64,000 nt of DNA. It comes from Amycolatopsis acidicola. Its GTDB lineage: Bacteria > Actinomycetota > Actinomycetes > Mycobacteriales > Pseudonocardiaceae. Of this stretch, positions 17,252 to 25,998 are shown one piece after another. The translations under genes were made by a program, and so were the position numbers. The notes below the pieces were generated by a model. The model did no database searches. It was given only the letters and a program-made list of their open reading frames with translations, and had not been told where the DNA came from. Positions within the stretch are counted from its first letter, which is position 1. Every line of letters starts with the position of its first letter. The DNA is taken from the NCBI RefSeq assembly GCF_007713735.2, contig NZ_VMNW02000008.1, forward strand, positions 62,001 to 126,000, read 5' to 3'.

Positions 17252-18547
17252 ATGGCCTACGTCGACGCCAAGGAAACCAGTCCCGAGCGCATTTTCACGG
17301 CTCCGTTTTTCTATCTCATGATCGCGAACGGGCTGCTGCGGTTCCGCACGTTCATGCTCGTGTCGCTGGTGCCGCTTTATGTCATCCAACGCGGGTTCGG
17401 GGCAACCGAAGCAGGGCTCACGACAACGCTCTACATGATTGCGGCGGTCCTAACGCGACCGTGGGCGGGCCGAAGTGTGGAGACCCGAGGACGATGGGCC
17501 GTGATGACCGCCGGCGCGGTCATTTTCTGCGTCGCCACGGGCCTGTACGTCTTACCACTGCCGGTCTGGCTGGTTCTGGCCGCGCGAGCAATCCAGGGCT
17601 GGGGCTTCAGTTTCAACGGCACCGCGGCGATGACACTCGCGACCGACATCATCCCCGAAGCACGGATGTCGCAGGGAATCGGATATCTCGGCATCGAGCA
17701 GACCGTCGCTCAGGTATTCGCCCCCGCAGTCGCACTGTGGCTCCAGACCGAATTCGGTTACACGGTGGCGTTCGGCGGAGTCTTCGGCATCGCCGTGCTC
17801 GACATCGTCGTCCGATTCCCGCTCGCGGCAACGGCGAAGAAGGTCGACGCGGACCGCCGACGCGCCGCCGCCGAGGAACATTCGGCATCGCCCGCGTCCG
17901 GCGATCACGCTGCGGCCGCGAAGCACCCATCGCGCTCCCGGCTCATCGACCGGCTGATCGAACGCGGGGCCTGGAAGCCCTCGCTGGTGATGTTCTTCGT
18001 CGCGCTGGGAACCGTCAGCGTGAACACCTTCCTCGCGGCCTGGGCGATCGAGCGCGGCATTGCCAATCCGGGGGTGTTCTTCACCGCAAGCGGAATCATG
18101 GCCGCGGTGTCGCGGATCGGCGTCAGCCGCGTCGGGGAACGCTTCGGCCAATTGTGGGTGATCGGGCCCGGAATCATGTGCGAGATAGTCGCCATGGCGC
18201 TCATCGCGTGGACGCCGAACCTCCCCGTGCTCCTCCTCGGCGGTGCATTTTTCGGCCTGGGACTCGGCCTGGTCACCCCCGGGCTCAACGCGCTGGCCGT
18301 GCTTGCCGCGAACAAACAATCGCGTGGCATGGCGAACTCGACGTTCTTCATGAGTCTCGACCTCGCGAACGCCATCGGTGCGGTGTTGCTCGGATTCGCC
18401 GCGGACTTCGGCGGGCTTCGTTCCTCATTCGAGGCCGCCGCCGCACTGATGGCGGTCGCGCTCGCCTTGCTGCTCGTCCTCAGCAAACTCGGCGTGATCA
18501 GCTCCAGGCCCGAACCGGCAGGAGCAGGTTCCCGGCTTCAACGCTGA
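17252..18547 (+). CDS. MFS transporter
   Basis: A 431-residue major facilitator with about 12 helices and a charged central loop (ADRRRAAAEEHSASP, about residues 195-230). Helix 1 starts FFYLMIANGLLRFRTFMLV; the loop 2-3 region (AGRSVETRGRW) is a degenerate motif A. The ATG at 17252 follows AGAAGGG; the frame upstream overlaps the crotonase gene and is not needed. Last gene of the lactonase-crotonase-MFS set and probably the uptake carrier for its substrate. Confidence 0.88.
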   Translation: MAYVDAKETSPERIFTAPFFYLMIANGLLRFRTFMLVSLVPLYVIQRGFGATEAGLTTTLYMIAAVLTRPWAGRSVETRGRWAVMTAGAVIFCVATGLYVLPLPVWLVLAARAIQGWGFSFNGTAAMTLATDIIPEARMSQGIGYLGIEQTVAQVFAPAVALWLQTEFGYTVAFGGVFGIAVLDIVVRFPLAATAKKVDADRRRAAAEEHSASPASGDHAAAAKHPSRSRLIDRLIERGAWKPSLVMFFVALGTVSVNTFLAAWAIERGIANPGVFFTASGIMAAVSRIGVSRVGERFGQLWVIGPGIMCEIVAMALIAWTPNLPVLLLGGAFFGLGLGLVTPGLNALAVLAANKQSRGMANSTFFMSLDLANAIGAVLLGFAADFGGLRSSFEAAAALMAVALALLLVLSKLGVISSRPEPAGAGSRLQR

Positions 18548-18573
18548 GCACGTCCCACTCGATCCGCGCTGAG

Positions 18574-18599
18574 GAAACATTTGTGAGAGAACAAGTTTC
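18574..18599. other. Interrupted dyad between convergent genes
   Basis: GAAAC, 2 nt, TTGT, 6 nt, ACAA, GTTTC. The arms pair with a 2-nt bulge. It lies between the MFS end and the GntR end. It could be a weak bidirectional terminator or a protein-binding site; sequence alone does not decide. Confidence 0.35.
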
Positions 18600-18627
18600 G
18601 CACCGTGGCGGCAAGGACCGCGACCTG

Positions 18628-19227
18628 TCACACCGCGACAAGACTCGCCAGGGCTGCGCTGGCCCGCTCGGCGTCGCCGCCGGCGATGGCCTCGATCATT
18701 TCCTCGTACCGGAGCGCCGTAGCTTCGAGCGCACTCCCTCGCAGCAGCGCCTTTCGTTCAGTGTGAGCGATCCGCACCCGCAGCCGGCCGACGATCTCCC
18801 CTGCGACATTCTGCGCGGATACCCGCAGCACAAGGTCGTCGAACTCCCCTACCGCCCGTTCGAACTCCGTCAGGTTGCGAGACGTGACCGCCTGGCGCAG
18901 AGCTACGCCAATTCGGTGGAAGCGTTCAACATCGGCTTCGCCGGCCATCCTCGCCGCTTTGGCCACGCACATCGCCTGCAGCGCCAGGCAAGCTTCAGCG
19001 GTTTGCGTCGCCTCCTCCTCCGTGATCGCGCGTACGCGCACGCCACTGTGCGGGATCTGTTCGAGCAGCCCTTCGTGGACGAGTTTCATCAACGCGCCTC
19101 GCACCATCCCACGGCTCGCACCGAGCTTCTCGCCAAGGTCGGCCTCGACCAAGCGTTGCCCGGGAAGCAATTCACCCGTCGCGATCCCCCGACGGACGGC
19201 CTCAACCACATGCGCCTGCGCGTGCAC
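18628..19227 (-). CDS. GntR-family regulator (FCD type)
   Basis: A 199-residue cytosolic regulator. An N-terminal winged helix (residues 5-65, GELLPGQRLVEADLGEKLG then RGMVRGALMKLVHEGLL) is followed by an all-helical FCD-like ligand domain. It begins with GTG at 19227; a longer N terminus is not supported. Divergent from the permease at 19644 and convergent with the lactonase set. It is the only regulator near the CoA/lactonase genes and the nearest candidate for the shared GATTGCT motif, but this link is untested. Confidence 0.88.
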   Translation of the reverse strand: MHAQAHVVEAVRRGIATGELLPGQRLVEADLGEKLGASRGMVRGALMKLVHEGLLEQIPHSGVRVRAITEEEATQTAEACLALQAMCVAKAARMAGEADVERFHRIGVALRQAVTSRNLTEFERAVGEFDDLVLRVSAQNVAGEIVGRLRVRIAHTERKALLRGSALEATALRYEEMIEAIAGGDAERASAALASLVAV

Positions 19228-19643
19228 CGTTCAGCGCTCCGCCCAGGCCCGGCGCACATCGAGCCACCTGATCGACCTGTATCGCGCGACGACACCGCGA
19301 ACCGGTCCTGCCGACCGGATAAGGCTCCCGCCCGGAAACACCTCTACCAACCAGTGGGCGATCCGACTCATGGCCTGCCGCAATCGAGTCATCTTTTCGC
19401 CCACTGGATCACCAACCTTGAAAGTTTGTTTACTGGCAAGCAGATTGTAATCAGCTCCGGCAATTTCTCCAAGTCCTTTGTGCACCATCCTCTTTATCAG
19501 AGCCAGTTTTTCCGAGCACTGAAAACTCGGCAGAGACCGGGTAAGCCTCGCCGAAAATCCCATCGGAAGGCGATGATCGCTGCCCACACCGGCTGCCGGG
19601 CATCGCTCGATACCGAACCACACCAGACGGAAAGGCCCCTTTT
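19228..19643. other. Divergent intergenic region, no clear gene
   Basis: The region lies between the GntR gene and the permease. The right half (about 19420-19510) is less GC-rich and probably holds promoters. A leftward open frame here shows no family features and no ribosome site. I see no RNA gene or repeat. Confidence 0.5.
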
Positions 19644-20723
19644 ATGACGTCAAGAGCCGATCACCGAACAGTGCCCGGAGTTCGAACCGGCATCGTGGGT
19701 GGGTGCGCACTGACCGTGCTCTTCGCCGCAGGCCTGCTATGGGCGAAATGGCTCCCCTATGCCGTCAAGGCGATCACGATGGCCAGTACACACACATGGT
19801 CAGGTGGCGCGATCTTCGCGAAGGCCGGCGCGCCGGGGGCCAGCCCCTCACTGTCTGGCGCATGGCGATTCAGTACCGCCTACTTCGAGTCGGTCTGGCC
19901 TGCCGCGGTGGTCGGGCTGGCGCTCGCCGCCGGTGTCGACGCCTTGATGCCGAAGGCGTGGCTGTTGTCCGCACTGAACCGCCGAACACGGCTCGGACAG
20001 ACCATCGCCGGAGGCGTGGCGTCCTTACCCAGCCTCATGTGCACCTGCTGCACCGCGCCGGTCGCCGTCGGGCTGCGTCGACGCGGCGCGGGCGTAGCGG
20101 CCAGTCTCGCCTACTGGGTGGGCAATCCGGTGCTGAACCCGGCTGTGCTCGTTTTCCTCTTCCTGGTGGCGCCCTGGCAGTTCGGGGTGACCCGGCTGGT
20201 AGTCGGGGTTTTGCTCGTCGTCGGCGCCAGTGCCCTGGTGGCGCGGCTCGCCCGCCCTTCGGCATCCACGGAAACTACGACCGGAATTCCCTGGGAGACA
20301 ACAGAACCATCGCGGGCGAGGGACCTGCCGCGACGATACCTGCGATCGCTCGGCCGGTTCGCGCTGATCTTCGTTCCGGAGTACGTCGTAGTCGTTTTCC
20401 TCGTCGGCGCGCTGAGCGGCTGGCTCTCCGACTTCTCCGGCCTGGCCGCGACACTCGGCGTGGCGACAATCCTCGTCTGCGCCGCGCTCGGCACGCTCCT
20501 GGTGATCCCGACCGGCGGCGAGATCCCCGTGGTGCTCGCACTGACGGCAACCGCACCCTCGATCGGAAGTGCGGGCGCCTTGCTGATCGCCCTGCCCGCG
20601 CTGAGCCTGCCGTCAATGATAATCGTCGGCCGCGCCCTGTCGTGGCGAGTAACCGTCGCAATGGCCGGGGCCGTAGCACTCGCAAGCGTATTCTCGGCCG
20701 TACTGCTCGTCCTGTTGTGGTGA
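19644..20723 (+). CDS. ArsP/SO_0444-type permease (DUF318)
   Basis: A 359-residue membrane protein with about 8-10 helices. The first half carries PSLMCTCCTAPVAVGLRRRG, a cysteine cluster followed by Pro that matches the metal/metalloid-binding motif of the permease family, and the second half has the repeated IPTGGEIPVVLAL loop. Relatives export organoarsenicals or metal ions. The ATG at 19644 is used. A role in selenium or arsenic handling near a selenium locus is attractive but not shown, since about 9 kb separate them. Confidence 0.8.
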   Translation: MTSRADHRTVPGVRTGIVGGCALTVLFAAGLLWAKWLPYAVKAITMASTHTWSGGAIFAKAGAPGASPSLSGAWRFSTAYFESVWPAAVVGLALAAGVDALMPKAWLLSALNRRTRLGQTIAGGVASLPSLMCTCCTAPVAVGLRRRGAGVAASLAYWVGNPVLNPAVLVFLFLVAPWQFGVTRLVVGVLLVVGASALVARLARPSASTETTTGIPWETTEPSRARDLPRRYLRSLGRFALIFVPEYVVVVFLVGALSGWLSDFSGLAATLGVATILVCAALGTLLVIPTGGEIPVVLALTATAPSIGSAGALLIALPALSLPSMIIVGRALSWRVTVAMAGAVALASVFSAVLLVLLW

Positions 20724-20835
20724 TCTGAGGCCGCCGGAAAGCGCGCCCTCCCGTCTGCCCCGATCAGCGAACAGTTCGGCGGACAGCGCGTTGTCGCGTG
20801 CAACCCGCCGCGCCCTGCCATCACGTCCTCGATGC

Positions 20836-21839
20836 TGTCGGTGTGCCGCTGGCGATCATCGTTTACCTGCGGGCCTGGGGGTTTTCGTTTTCTGGCGCAG
20901 TCTCTCATAGGGTGTTTGGCCGTCGAGGCCGCCGTGGGGCGGTCGAAGTTGTAGTAGTCCTGCCGCTCCTTGAGACGGGCGTTGAAGATGTCGATGTCGT
21001 CGATGACGATCCCGTCGAGCAGAAGGTAGAACTCTTCCGCGTCGATGCGGTGACTGCGCTCGACCTTGCCGTTCAGCCGCGGGGTGGCGGGCTAGATGTA
21101 GATGTGGTTGATGCCCTTGTCGAGCACGTGCCAGTGGAACGCCGACTGGAACTCCGCGCCGTTGTCGGTCTGGATCGTCTCGACTGCGAACGGCAGCTGG
21201 GACAGCACGTAGTCGAGGAACTGGACGGCCGTTTTCTGGTTGTTGTCCGGGTAGACGTTCAGCACCCGCAGGCGGGTGCAGTCGTCGAACGCGGTGTACT
21301 GGCAGAACTTCCCGCGCCGGCCGACAGGCGTGGCTCCGGGCTTGTGCTTGCCTGAGCCAGGCAGCGGTTCGACGAACTTGACATCGATCTGCACGTGGTG
21401 GCCCGGCCGTTGCTTCTCGTAGCGTTTCCAGCGGCGGTCGTGCCGCTTGTAGCGCTGTGAGGCCGGTAGCCGGCTCATGTCGAGGCGGTCGAGGATGTGC
21501 CACACACCGGACTTGCTGATCGTGACGTCGTGATACCGCTTGAGGTACACCTCGATCACCTCGGCGCGGGTCGCATTCGGGATGGTCCGCGGCCGCTTCG
21601 ACCGGTCGCGCGGCCCATCGGTGCCTTCGGCCCGGTAGCGACGCAGCCAGTTGTAGTACGTCTGCCGCGTGATCCCAAAGTAGCGGCAGGTCATGTCCGC
21701 GTTCCCAGCGACTTCCTCGACGTGGCACAGGACCGCCAAGCGCCAACGCACCTGGCGGTCCAGCTGGGGCTCACTCGCCCAGACTCCCTCGTGATCAAGA
21801 GGCGAGGGGGTCAAGCGTCTCCGTCAGTTTATATTGACA
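20836..21839 (-). mobile_element. IS481-family insertion sequence with GATGC target duplication
   Basis: The 1004-bp element starts TGTCGGTGTG at 20836 and, on the other strand, TGTCAATATA at 21839. It is flanked on both sides by GATGC (20831-20835 and 21840-21844), a 5-bp target-site duplication that fixes its ends. It contains one transposase gene, now broken. The empty site would be an intergenic region next to the kdgT fossil. Confidence 0.85.
20856..21814 (-). pseudogene. IS481 transposase, amber codon plus frameshift
   Basis: The N-terminal helix-turn-helix region (MTCRYFGITRQTYYNWLRRY) and the DDE integrase core (VQIDVKFVEP, DDCTRLRVLNVY, IQTDNGAEFQSAF) are intact. A TAG at 21092-21094 interrupts NHIYI; family members have Lys there. 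The frame then continues as PATPRLNGKVERSHR, so the catalytic Glu region follows the amber. A C run at 20936-20939 (plus GGGG) has lost one base, moving the reading frame within DRPHGG before GLDGQTPYERLRQK. Two independent lesions mean the copy is dead. Confidence 0.88.
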
Positions 21840-22091
21840 GATGCACGACAGACGGCCGAATCTCGGTATCCGGGCACGGATGCGGACGAAGTCCTTCACC
21901 TCACATCTTTTCGCCGCGCCACCCCCGCGACCCGTCATAGTAATAGTAACCTTGGCCACTGGCGCCGTGAGCGGGAAGCAGCAAACCGAACGATTTTCAG
22001 TAGCGCTTCTTCGCCCCGGGCGGCACTTGCGAAACCACAAACCTCGTCACGCCGGTCGCGAAGAGAGCGCCAGCCTTCTGGAGCGAGGCTC

Positions 22092-22555
22092 TCACCCGGT
22101 GGCAGGCTCCTTCTGGGGCGCCGCTTGCGCCGATGGCCCCTCCACAGCCGCCGGCGATACACCACGCCGCGTCTGCCAACCCGCCGCCGCGGCGACGAAG
22201 AAGGGCGCGAAGATCGAGGTCAGGATCGTCGGTGCGGCGATCTGAGCCGGGCGAGCGCATCCATCGACCGGTAAGCCTGGTCGGCCAACGCCACCGCGGC
22301 GGGCGCGGCGACGGCGTTGCCCGTGGTCGTGGTCTCAGCCGCGCCGGCGATCACATTGCGCTGCTCCTTATACCGGCGCCGTAGGACGTGGATGCCCCGT
22401 AGGAACAGCATCACGCCCACCCGGGAGGGCGACCGTGAGCAGCCCCAACAGCACGCCGGGTACTCCAGCCTGTCTGAGTGCCGCGAGATCGAAGCCTCTC
22501 CCCATGCAGAATGCCATGAGGGAATCAACAATTCTTCTCCGCAAAGGCCACCACT
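22092..22555 (-). pseudogene. Decayed 2-keto-3-deoxygluconate permease (KdgT) fragment
   Basis: Only the C-terminal half remains, in several frames. LMAFCMGRGFDLAALRQAG corresponds to FMAFGVGSGINLTTLGRAG of the intact KdgT at 24074. RNVIAGAAETTTTGNAVAA corresponds to RNVVAGAAEGTTAGNAVAV. After another frame change, APTILTSIFAPFFVAAAAG matches its last helix. A stop lies at 22092-22094. It is the remnant of a paralogue, oriented toward the IS481 and paired with a fossil cupin. Nothing further was recognised in 21845-22091. Confidence 0.8.
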
Positions 22556-22593
22556 GACTTCGCGGAGAACCAGCACCACAGGCAGAGAACAGC

Positions 22594-22777
22594 CTGCAGC
22601 GAACCGATGTCGGAACGGAACTTGTCTTTGAAAATGAGTACGTGCGCGTCTGGGAGCTCGTCCTCGCAGTTCCAAATTGTGGGCGCCGACGGGATCCCGG
22701 AACATCCGATCCCCAATGTCGGCGACCAGGAGCACCGCCAGATCATCGTCGAACTCCTGGGGAAAGTCTCGCAGTGA
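22594..22777 (+). pseudogene. Decayed cupin gene
   Basis: The beginning (TDVGTELVFENEYVRVWEL) matches TDVGTRVLYEDEQVRVWEM of the intact cupin at 25563. After VLA an internal deletion of about 47 codons removes the His-rich core, the frame shifts, and it resumes as QIVGADGIPEHPIPNVGD up to TGA at 22775. It no longer has metal-binding histidines. It sits head to head with the kdgT fossil exactly as the intact pair does. 22778-23068 holds no gene I recognise. Confidence 0.8.
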
Positions 22778-23068
22778 CGAGACCGTGCCGTCCACCAACA
22801 ACAGCCGTATGCGGTACACCGACGCGGCCGACGAGGAGAGGAAGTAGTCGGCAGCGCACCACGCGATCCCACCAGGGGATGACGACGGGACGGCATGGCC
22901 CGTCGATCCGTCACCACCTTCGAAAGGGACCTTCGCCCCGGTGCGTGCTCGGGTATAGCGGCCGCTGCGAGCTGCAAGGCTAGGCTGGGGGCGGATAAGA
23001 CCAGCTCAGGAGCGCAGCTGTTGCCGTCGCAGACTCGGCCCGCGTCCTGACCGACGGCCGGGAGAGTC

Positions 23069-24028
23069 GTGGAAGTTCGGCAGCTGCAGTACGTTTTGGC
23101 CCTGGCGGAGGAATGCCACTTTCAGCGTGCGGCCAGTCGGTTGTCGGTTTCGCAGCCTTCGCTGAGCCAGCACATCCAGCGCGTCGAACGCGAGGTGGGG
23201 GTGGAACTGTTCGTGCGTTCCACCCGGAGCGTGTCCCTCACGCCGGCCGGCGAGGTCCTGGTCGCTCGCGCCCGTGAGATTCTCGCCGGCCTGGACGATG
23301 CGATCGAGGCGACGAGGGAACGCGGAGAAGGTGTCACCGGCCGGCTGTCGATCGGAATCGCCGGTTCGGCCACGTACTCGCTGGTTCCGCGGCTCGTGCG
23401 GGGTTTTCGGCACGAGCATCCGCGGCTCGTGATCCACCTGAGTCCGGAGATGATGACGAGTCAGCAGGTTCCCGCTCTTGTGGATGGCCGGCTGGACATC
23501 GGGTTCCTCCGTCCTCCGGTCGCTGTCGACGGCTGGTCGGTCGAGGTCGTCGACAGCGAGCCGATGGTCGCGCTGCTCCCGGCGGGACATCCCGGAGCGG
23601 CCGCGTCGAGCGTTCGGCTCACCGACCTCCAGCGGGATCCGTTCATCACGTTTTCCAGCCGATCGGACTCCCGCGCGAACCAAGTGGTCTTCTCCGCCTG
23701 CAGGAAGGCGGGTTTCGACCCGCGGATCGGTCAGGAGGTCGGCATGGTGGCCGCGGTCGTCGGCCTGGTCTCGGCCGGTATCGGTGTTGCCGTCGTGCCG
23801 CACTCCATCCAGTGCGTCAAGGTTGATGGGGCGGTCTACCGGCCCATCGACGACGGGCCGTCGTTGGACCTGGCGATGTGCTGGCGGGAGGAGATGTCCC
23901 CCGCTGTCGCTCGATTCGTGCGCTATGTACAGAAGTCGATCGCCGCGCCGCTGGCCGACCAAGTCCGGCGTGCGATCGAAACGCACGACGCACGACGACT
24001 GAGTTCGAGTTCCGGGCATTCGAGGTGA
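23069..24028 (+). CDS. LysR-family regulator
   Basis: A 319-residue LysR regulator. The N-terminal winged helix-turn-helix (residues 1-60, MEVRQLQYVLALAEECHFQRA then LSVSQPSLSQHIQRVEREVG) is followed by a periplasmic-binding-like effector domain from about residue 90. GTG at 23069 follows GGGAG. It is convergent with the intact kdgT and separated from it by 45 bases, so it is a plausible regulator of kdgT and the cupin, whose shared intergenic region contains nested dyads. The effector domain resembles BenM/CatM-type proteins, but the ligand is unknown. Confidence 0.92.
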   Translation: MEVRQLQYVLALAEECHFQRAASRLSVSQPSLSQHIQRVEREVGVELFVRSTRSVSLTPAGEVLVARAREILAGLDDAIEATRERGEGVTGRLSIGIAGSATYSLVPRLVRGFRHEHPRLVIHLSPEMMTSQQVPALVDGRLDIGFLRPPVAVDGWSVEVVDSEPMVALLPAGHPGAAASSVRLTDLQRDPFITFSSRSDSRANQVVFSACRKAGFDPRIGQEVGMVAAVVGLVSAGIGVAVVPHSIQCVKVDGAVYRPIDDGPSLDLAMCWREEMSPAVARFVRYVQKSIAAPLADQVRRAIETHDARRLSSSSGHSR

Positions 24029-24034
24029 TGCGGG

Positions 24035-24064
24035 CCCGGCGCGCGGCGACTTCCGTGCGCCGGG
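24035..24064. terminator. GC-rich hairpin between convergent lysR and kdgT
   Basis: CCCGGCGC (24035-24042) pairs with GCGCCGGG (24057-24064) around a 14-nt loop that can pair further. It is positioned for both convergent genes. No U-tract is present. Confidence 0.5.
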
Positions 24065-24073
24065 GCCGCCAGA

Positions 24074-25117
24074 TCATTCGGTCGCCAGCTGTGGCGTTGC
24101 TCGCTTCCGGTCGTACCATCGCTCCTCGGCTTCGACCGACACGCCCCGTTTGGCTTGCTGACGGGAGACGAACGCGACGACGAAGGGGATGAGTAGCGCC
24201 GTCACGACTGTCGAGGTTGCCACCTGAGCGGTCGCCACTGCTTCGACTCCCTGGTATGCGGGATCGATCAGTGCGATGGCGGCGGGAACCGCGACGGCGT
24301 TACCCGCTGTCGTCCCTTCGGCGGCGCCGGCGACGACGTTCCGGCATTCGCGTGGCCGGCGGCGAATGAGGTGGATTGCCCGCAGGACCAGCATGGCTGC
24401 CCCGCCGCACATCGTGATGGTCATCAGGGCGAGCAGAATTCCCGACAGGCCCGCCCGGCCCAGGGTGGTGAGGTTGATACCACTGCCGACGCCGAACGCC
24501 ATGAACGGGATGAGCAGCAGCCCACCCGGGCTGAGGAATTCGCGTGCCTTCGGGCTGAAGTTGCCCAGGATGAACCCGATGACGAACGGGATCAGCAGGC
24601 CAAGGAACGTCTTGAAGGGGAATGCGGCCAACCCGGAGATGCCGAGCGCGAGAAGCGTGATGAACGGACCGTCGTTCAAGGCGATGATACCGGCGGCGCC
24701 CCGGTCGGTCGTGTTACCGAATTGTTTCATCAATGCTGCGTACAGTGCCGTGTTCGAGTTCGTCATCGCAGCGATGATGGCCAGCGGCACAAGGCCGAAC
24801 AGTGTGCCACCGGGAAGAATGTAGGCCACCGCCAGTCCGACGGTTACGCCAGCGGCGGTTTTGCCGAGCAGGGTTGCCACGCCCTTTTCCACCGCGGGCC
24901 CCGTGGTCCGAGGGTTCAGTTCCGCGCCCATGCACAGGAAGAAGAGCCCGATGAGCGTGCTGGTCCCGGTGTGGAACAGGGCCGTGGTGAACCCGCCGAT
25001 GTTCAGCAAGCCGGGCAGGAAGGTGCTGACCAGCGCGCCCAGCAGCAACGGGCCGATGTTGATCAGTCCGGGAATCCGGCCGCAGACACGACCGACTCGT
25101 TGTAGTCCGTTTTTCAT
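24074..25117 (-). CDS. 2-keto-3-deoxygluconate permease family transporter
   Basis: A 347-residue membrane protein of the KdgT family (proton-coupled uptake of 2-keto-3-deoxygluconate or related keto acids) with about 10 helices. Family features include LFFLCMGAELNPRTTGP, AAMTNSNTALYAAL, ALNDGPFITLLALG and AGAAEGTTAGNAVAVPAA. The C-terminal 30 residues are charged and cytosolic. AAGGA lies nine bases before the ATG at 25117. Divergent from the cupin gene; a fossil second copy lies 1.5 kb away. The true substrate may differ from KDG. Confidence 0.9.
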   Translation of the reverse strand: MKNGLQRVGRVCGRIPGLINIGPLLLGALVSTFLPGLLNIGGFTTALFHTGTSTLIGLFFLCMGAELNPRTTGPAVEKGVATLLGKTAAGVTVGLAVAYILPGGTLFGLVPLAIIAAMTNSNTALYAALMKQFGNTTDRGAAGIIALNDGPFITLLALGISGLAAFPFKTFLGLLIPFVIGFILGNFSPKAREFLSPGGLLLIPFMAFGVGSGINLTTLGRAGLSGILLALMTITMCGGAAMLVLRAIHLIRRRPRECRNVVAGAAEGTTAGNAVAVPAAIALIDPAYQGVEAVATAQVATSTVVTALLIPFVVAFVSRQQAKRGVSVEAEERWYDRKRATPQLATE

Positions 25118-25369
25118 GATCGCTGTTCCTTCATAAAATCGCGCCGACCTTCGGTCTTGAAATCGCGCTGTTACTTATCCGCAACGAAGACGAAGGGGCG
25201 CGATTCGGGGACTTGTCATGATAATGCTTGGCCGCCGTCAGGACGTATGGCCGGCTGGAGGGGGTGCGGGGCAGTCGATTGCTGCAGATCTTCATTAATC
25301 GGACGAGTCTTTTGAAGATTTGCTGAACTGTAGGTGGATGACGCGAGGAGATCCAGAGAGACTTTTGTT

Positions 25370-25409
25370 CTATTGAGATCCAGCAGCAATTGATTGCACT
25401 GCTCAATAG
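25370..25409. promoter_or_regulatory. Nested dyads in the kdgT-cupin intergenic region
   Basis: CTATTGAG (25370-25377) and CTCAATAG (25402-25409) form a perfect 8-bp inverted repeat that encloses a second dyad, GCAAT-TG-ATTGC (25386-25397). The whole 25118-25562 gap is AT-richer than its surroundings and holds no gene. LysR proteins bind such dyads, so this is a candidate operator for the regulator at 23069. Confidence 0.5.
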
Positions 25410-25562
25410 GTATGAAATACCCTTGTCGGCTCACGGCAGGGCTGGGTAGTGTGGCCGTGGCGACAGAAACATAACGCGCCTTCCGCTTGATGCGAAGCGC
25501 GATATTTCCACCGCACTCACCGGATTCATTTCCGGATCGAAGTAACGGGAGGTAAGCGGTCC

Positions 25563-25958
25563 ATGGAACTGACTGACGTCGGCACCAGGGTGCTGTACGA
25601 GGACGAGCAGGTGCGGGTCTGGGAGATGGTGCTGGCCCCCGGCGAGGCCGTGCACTGGCACAAGCACTGGCACGACTACGCCTACGTGTACGTCACCGGG
25701 GACAACGTGCTGGAGACAACGCTGACCCCGGAGGGCGAGCCGTTCCTCGCCAGTTTCGAGCGGCACCACTCGCAGTCGCAGGTCGTCGGCGCGGAGGGCA
25801 TCCCGATCCACCGCATCCGCAATGTCGGAGACCACCCGCACCGCCAGATCATCATCGAGACGCTGGGGCCGTCACTGTCCCAGGAGACGCTGCCGGCGGT
25901 CAACAACGGGCGCATGCAGCTGCTCGACGCCGACAGCACCGCGGGCGCCGCGAAGTGA
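25563..25958 (+). CDS. Cupin-domain protein
   Basis: A 131-residue single cupin. The metal motif is HWHKHWHDYAYVYV (about residues 30-43), with further His residues in ERHHSQSQVV and in IHRIRNVGDHPHRQ near residue 90. Cupins of this type are isomerases, oxygenases or small-molecule binders; the exact role is unknown. The ATG at 25563 follows GGGAGG. The GTG of the gamma-glutamyltransferase homologue comes 40 bases downstream, suggesting one transcript. A decayed duplicate lies at 22594. Confidence 0.88.
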   Translation: MELTDVGTRVLYEDEQVRVWEMVLAPGEAVHWHKHWHDYAYVYVTGDNVLETTLTPEGEPFLASFERHHSQSQVVGAEGIPIHRIRNVGDHPHRQIIIETLGPSLSQETLPAVNNGRMQLLDADSTAGAAK

Positions 25959-25998
25959 CAGCGCACGACTGCTCCGGATCGATTGTGGGTGAACAGCA

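Noticed and set aside
19231-19623. A 130-codon leftward frame upstream of GntR
   Set aside because: It has no domain, no ribosome site and odd composition; the region looks like a divergent promoter.
13879-21094. Amber recoding of transposases
   Set aside because: One of the two genes also has a frameshift, no suppressor tRNA is seen, and transposase decay is the simpler explanation.
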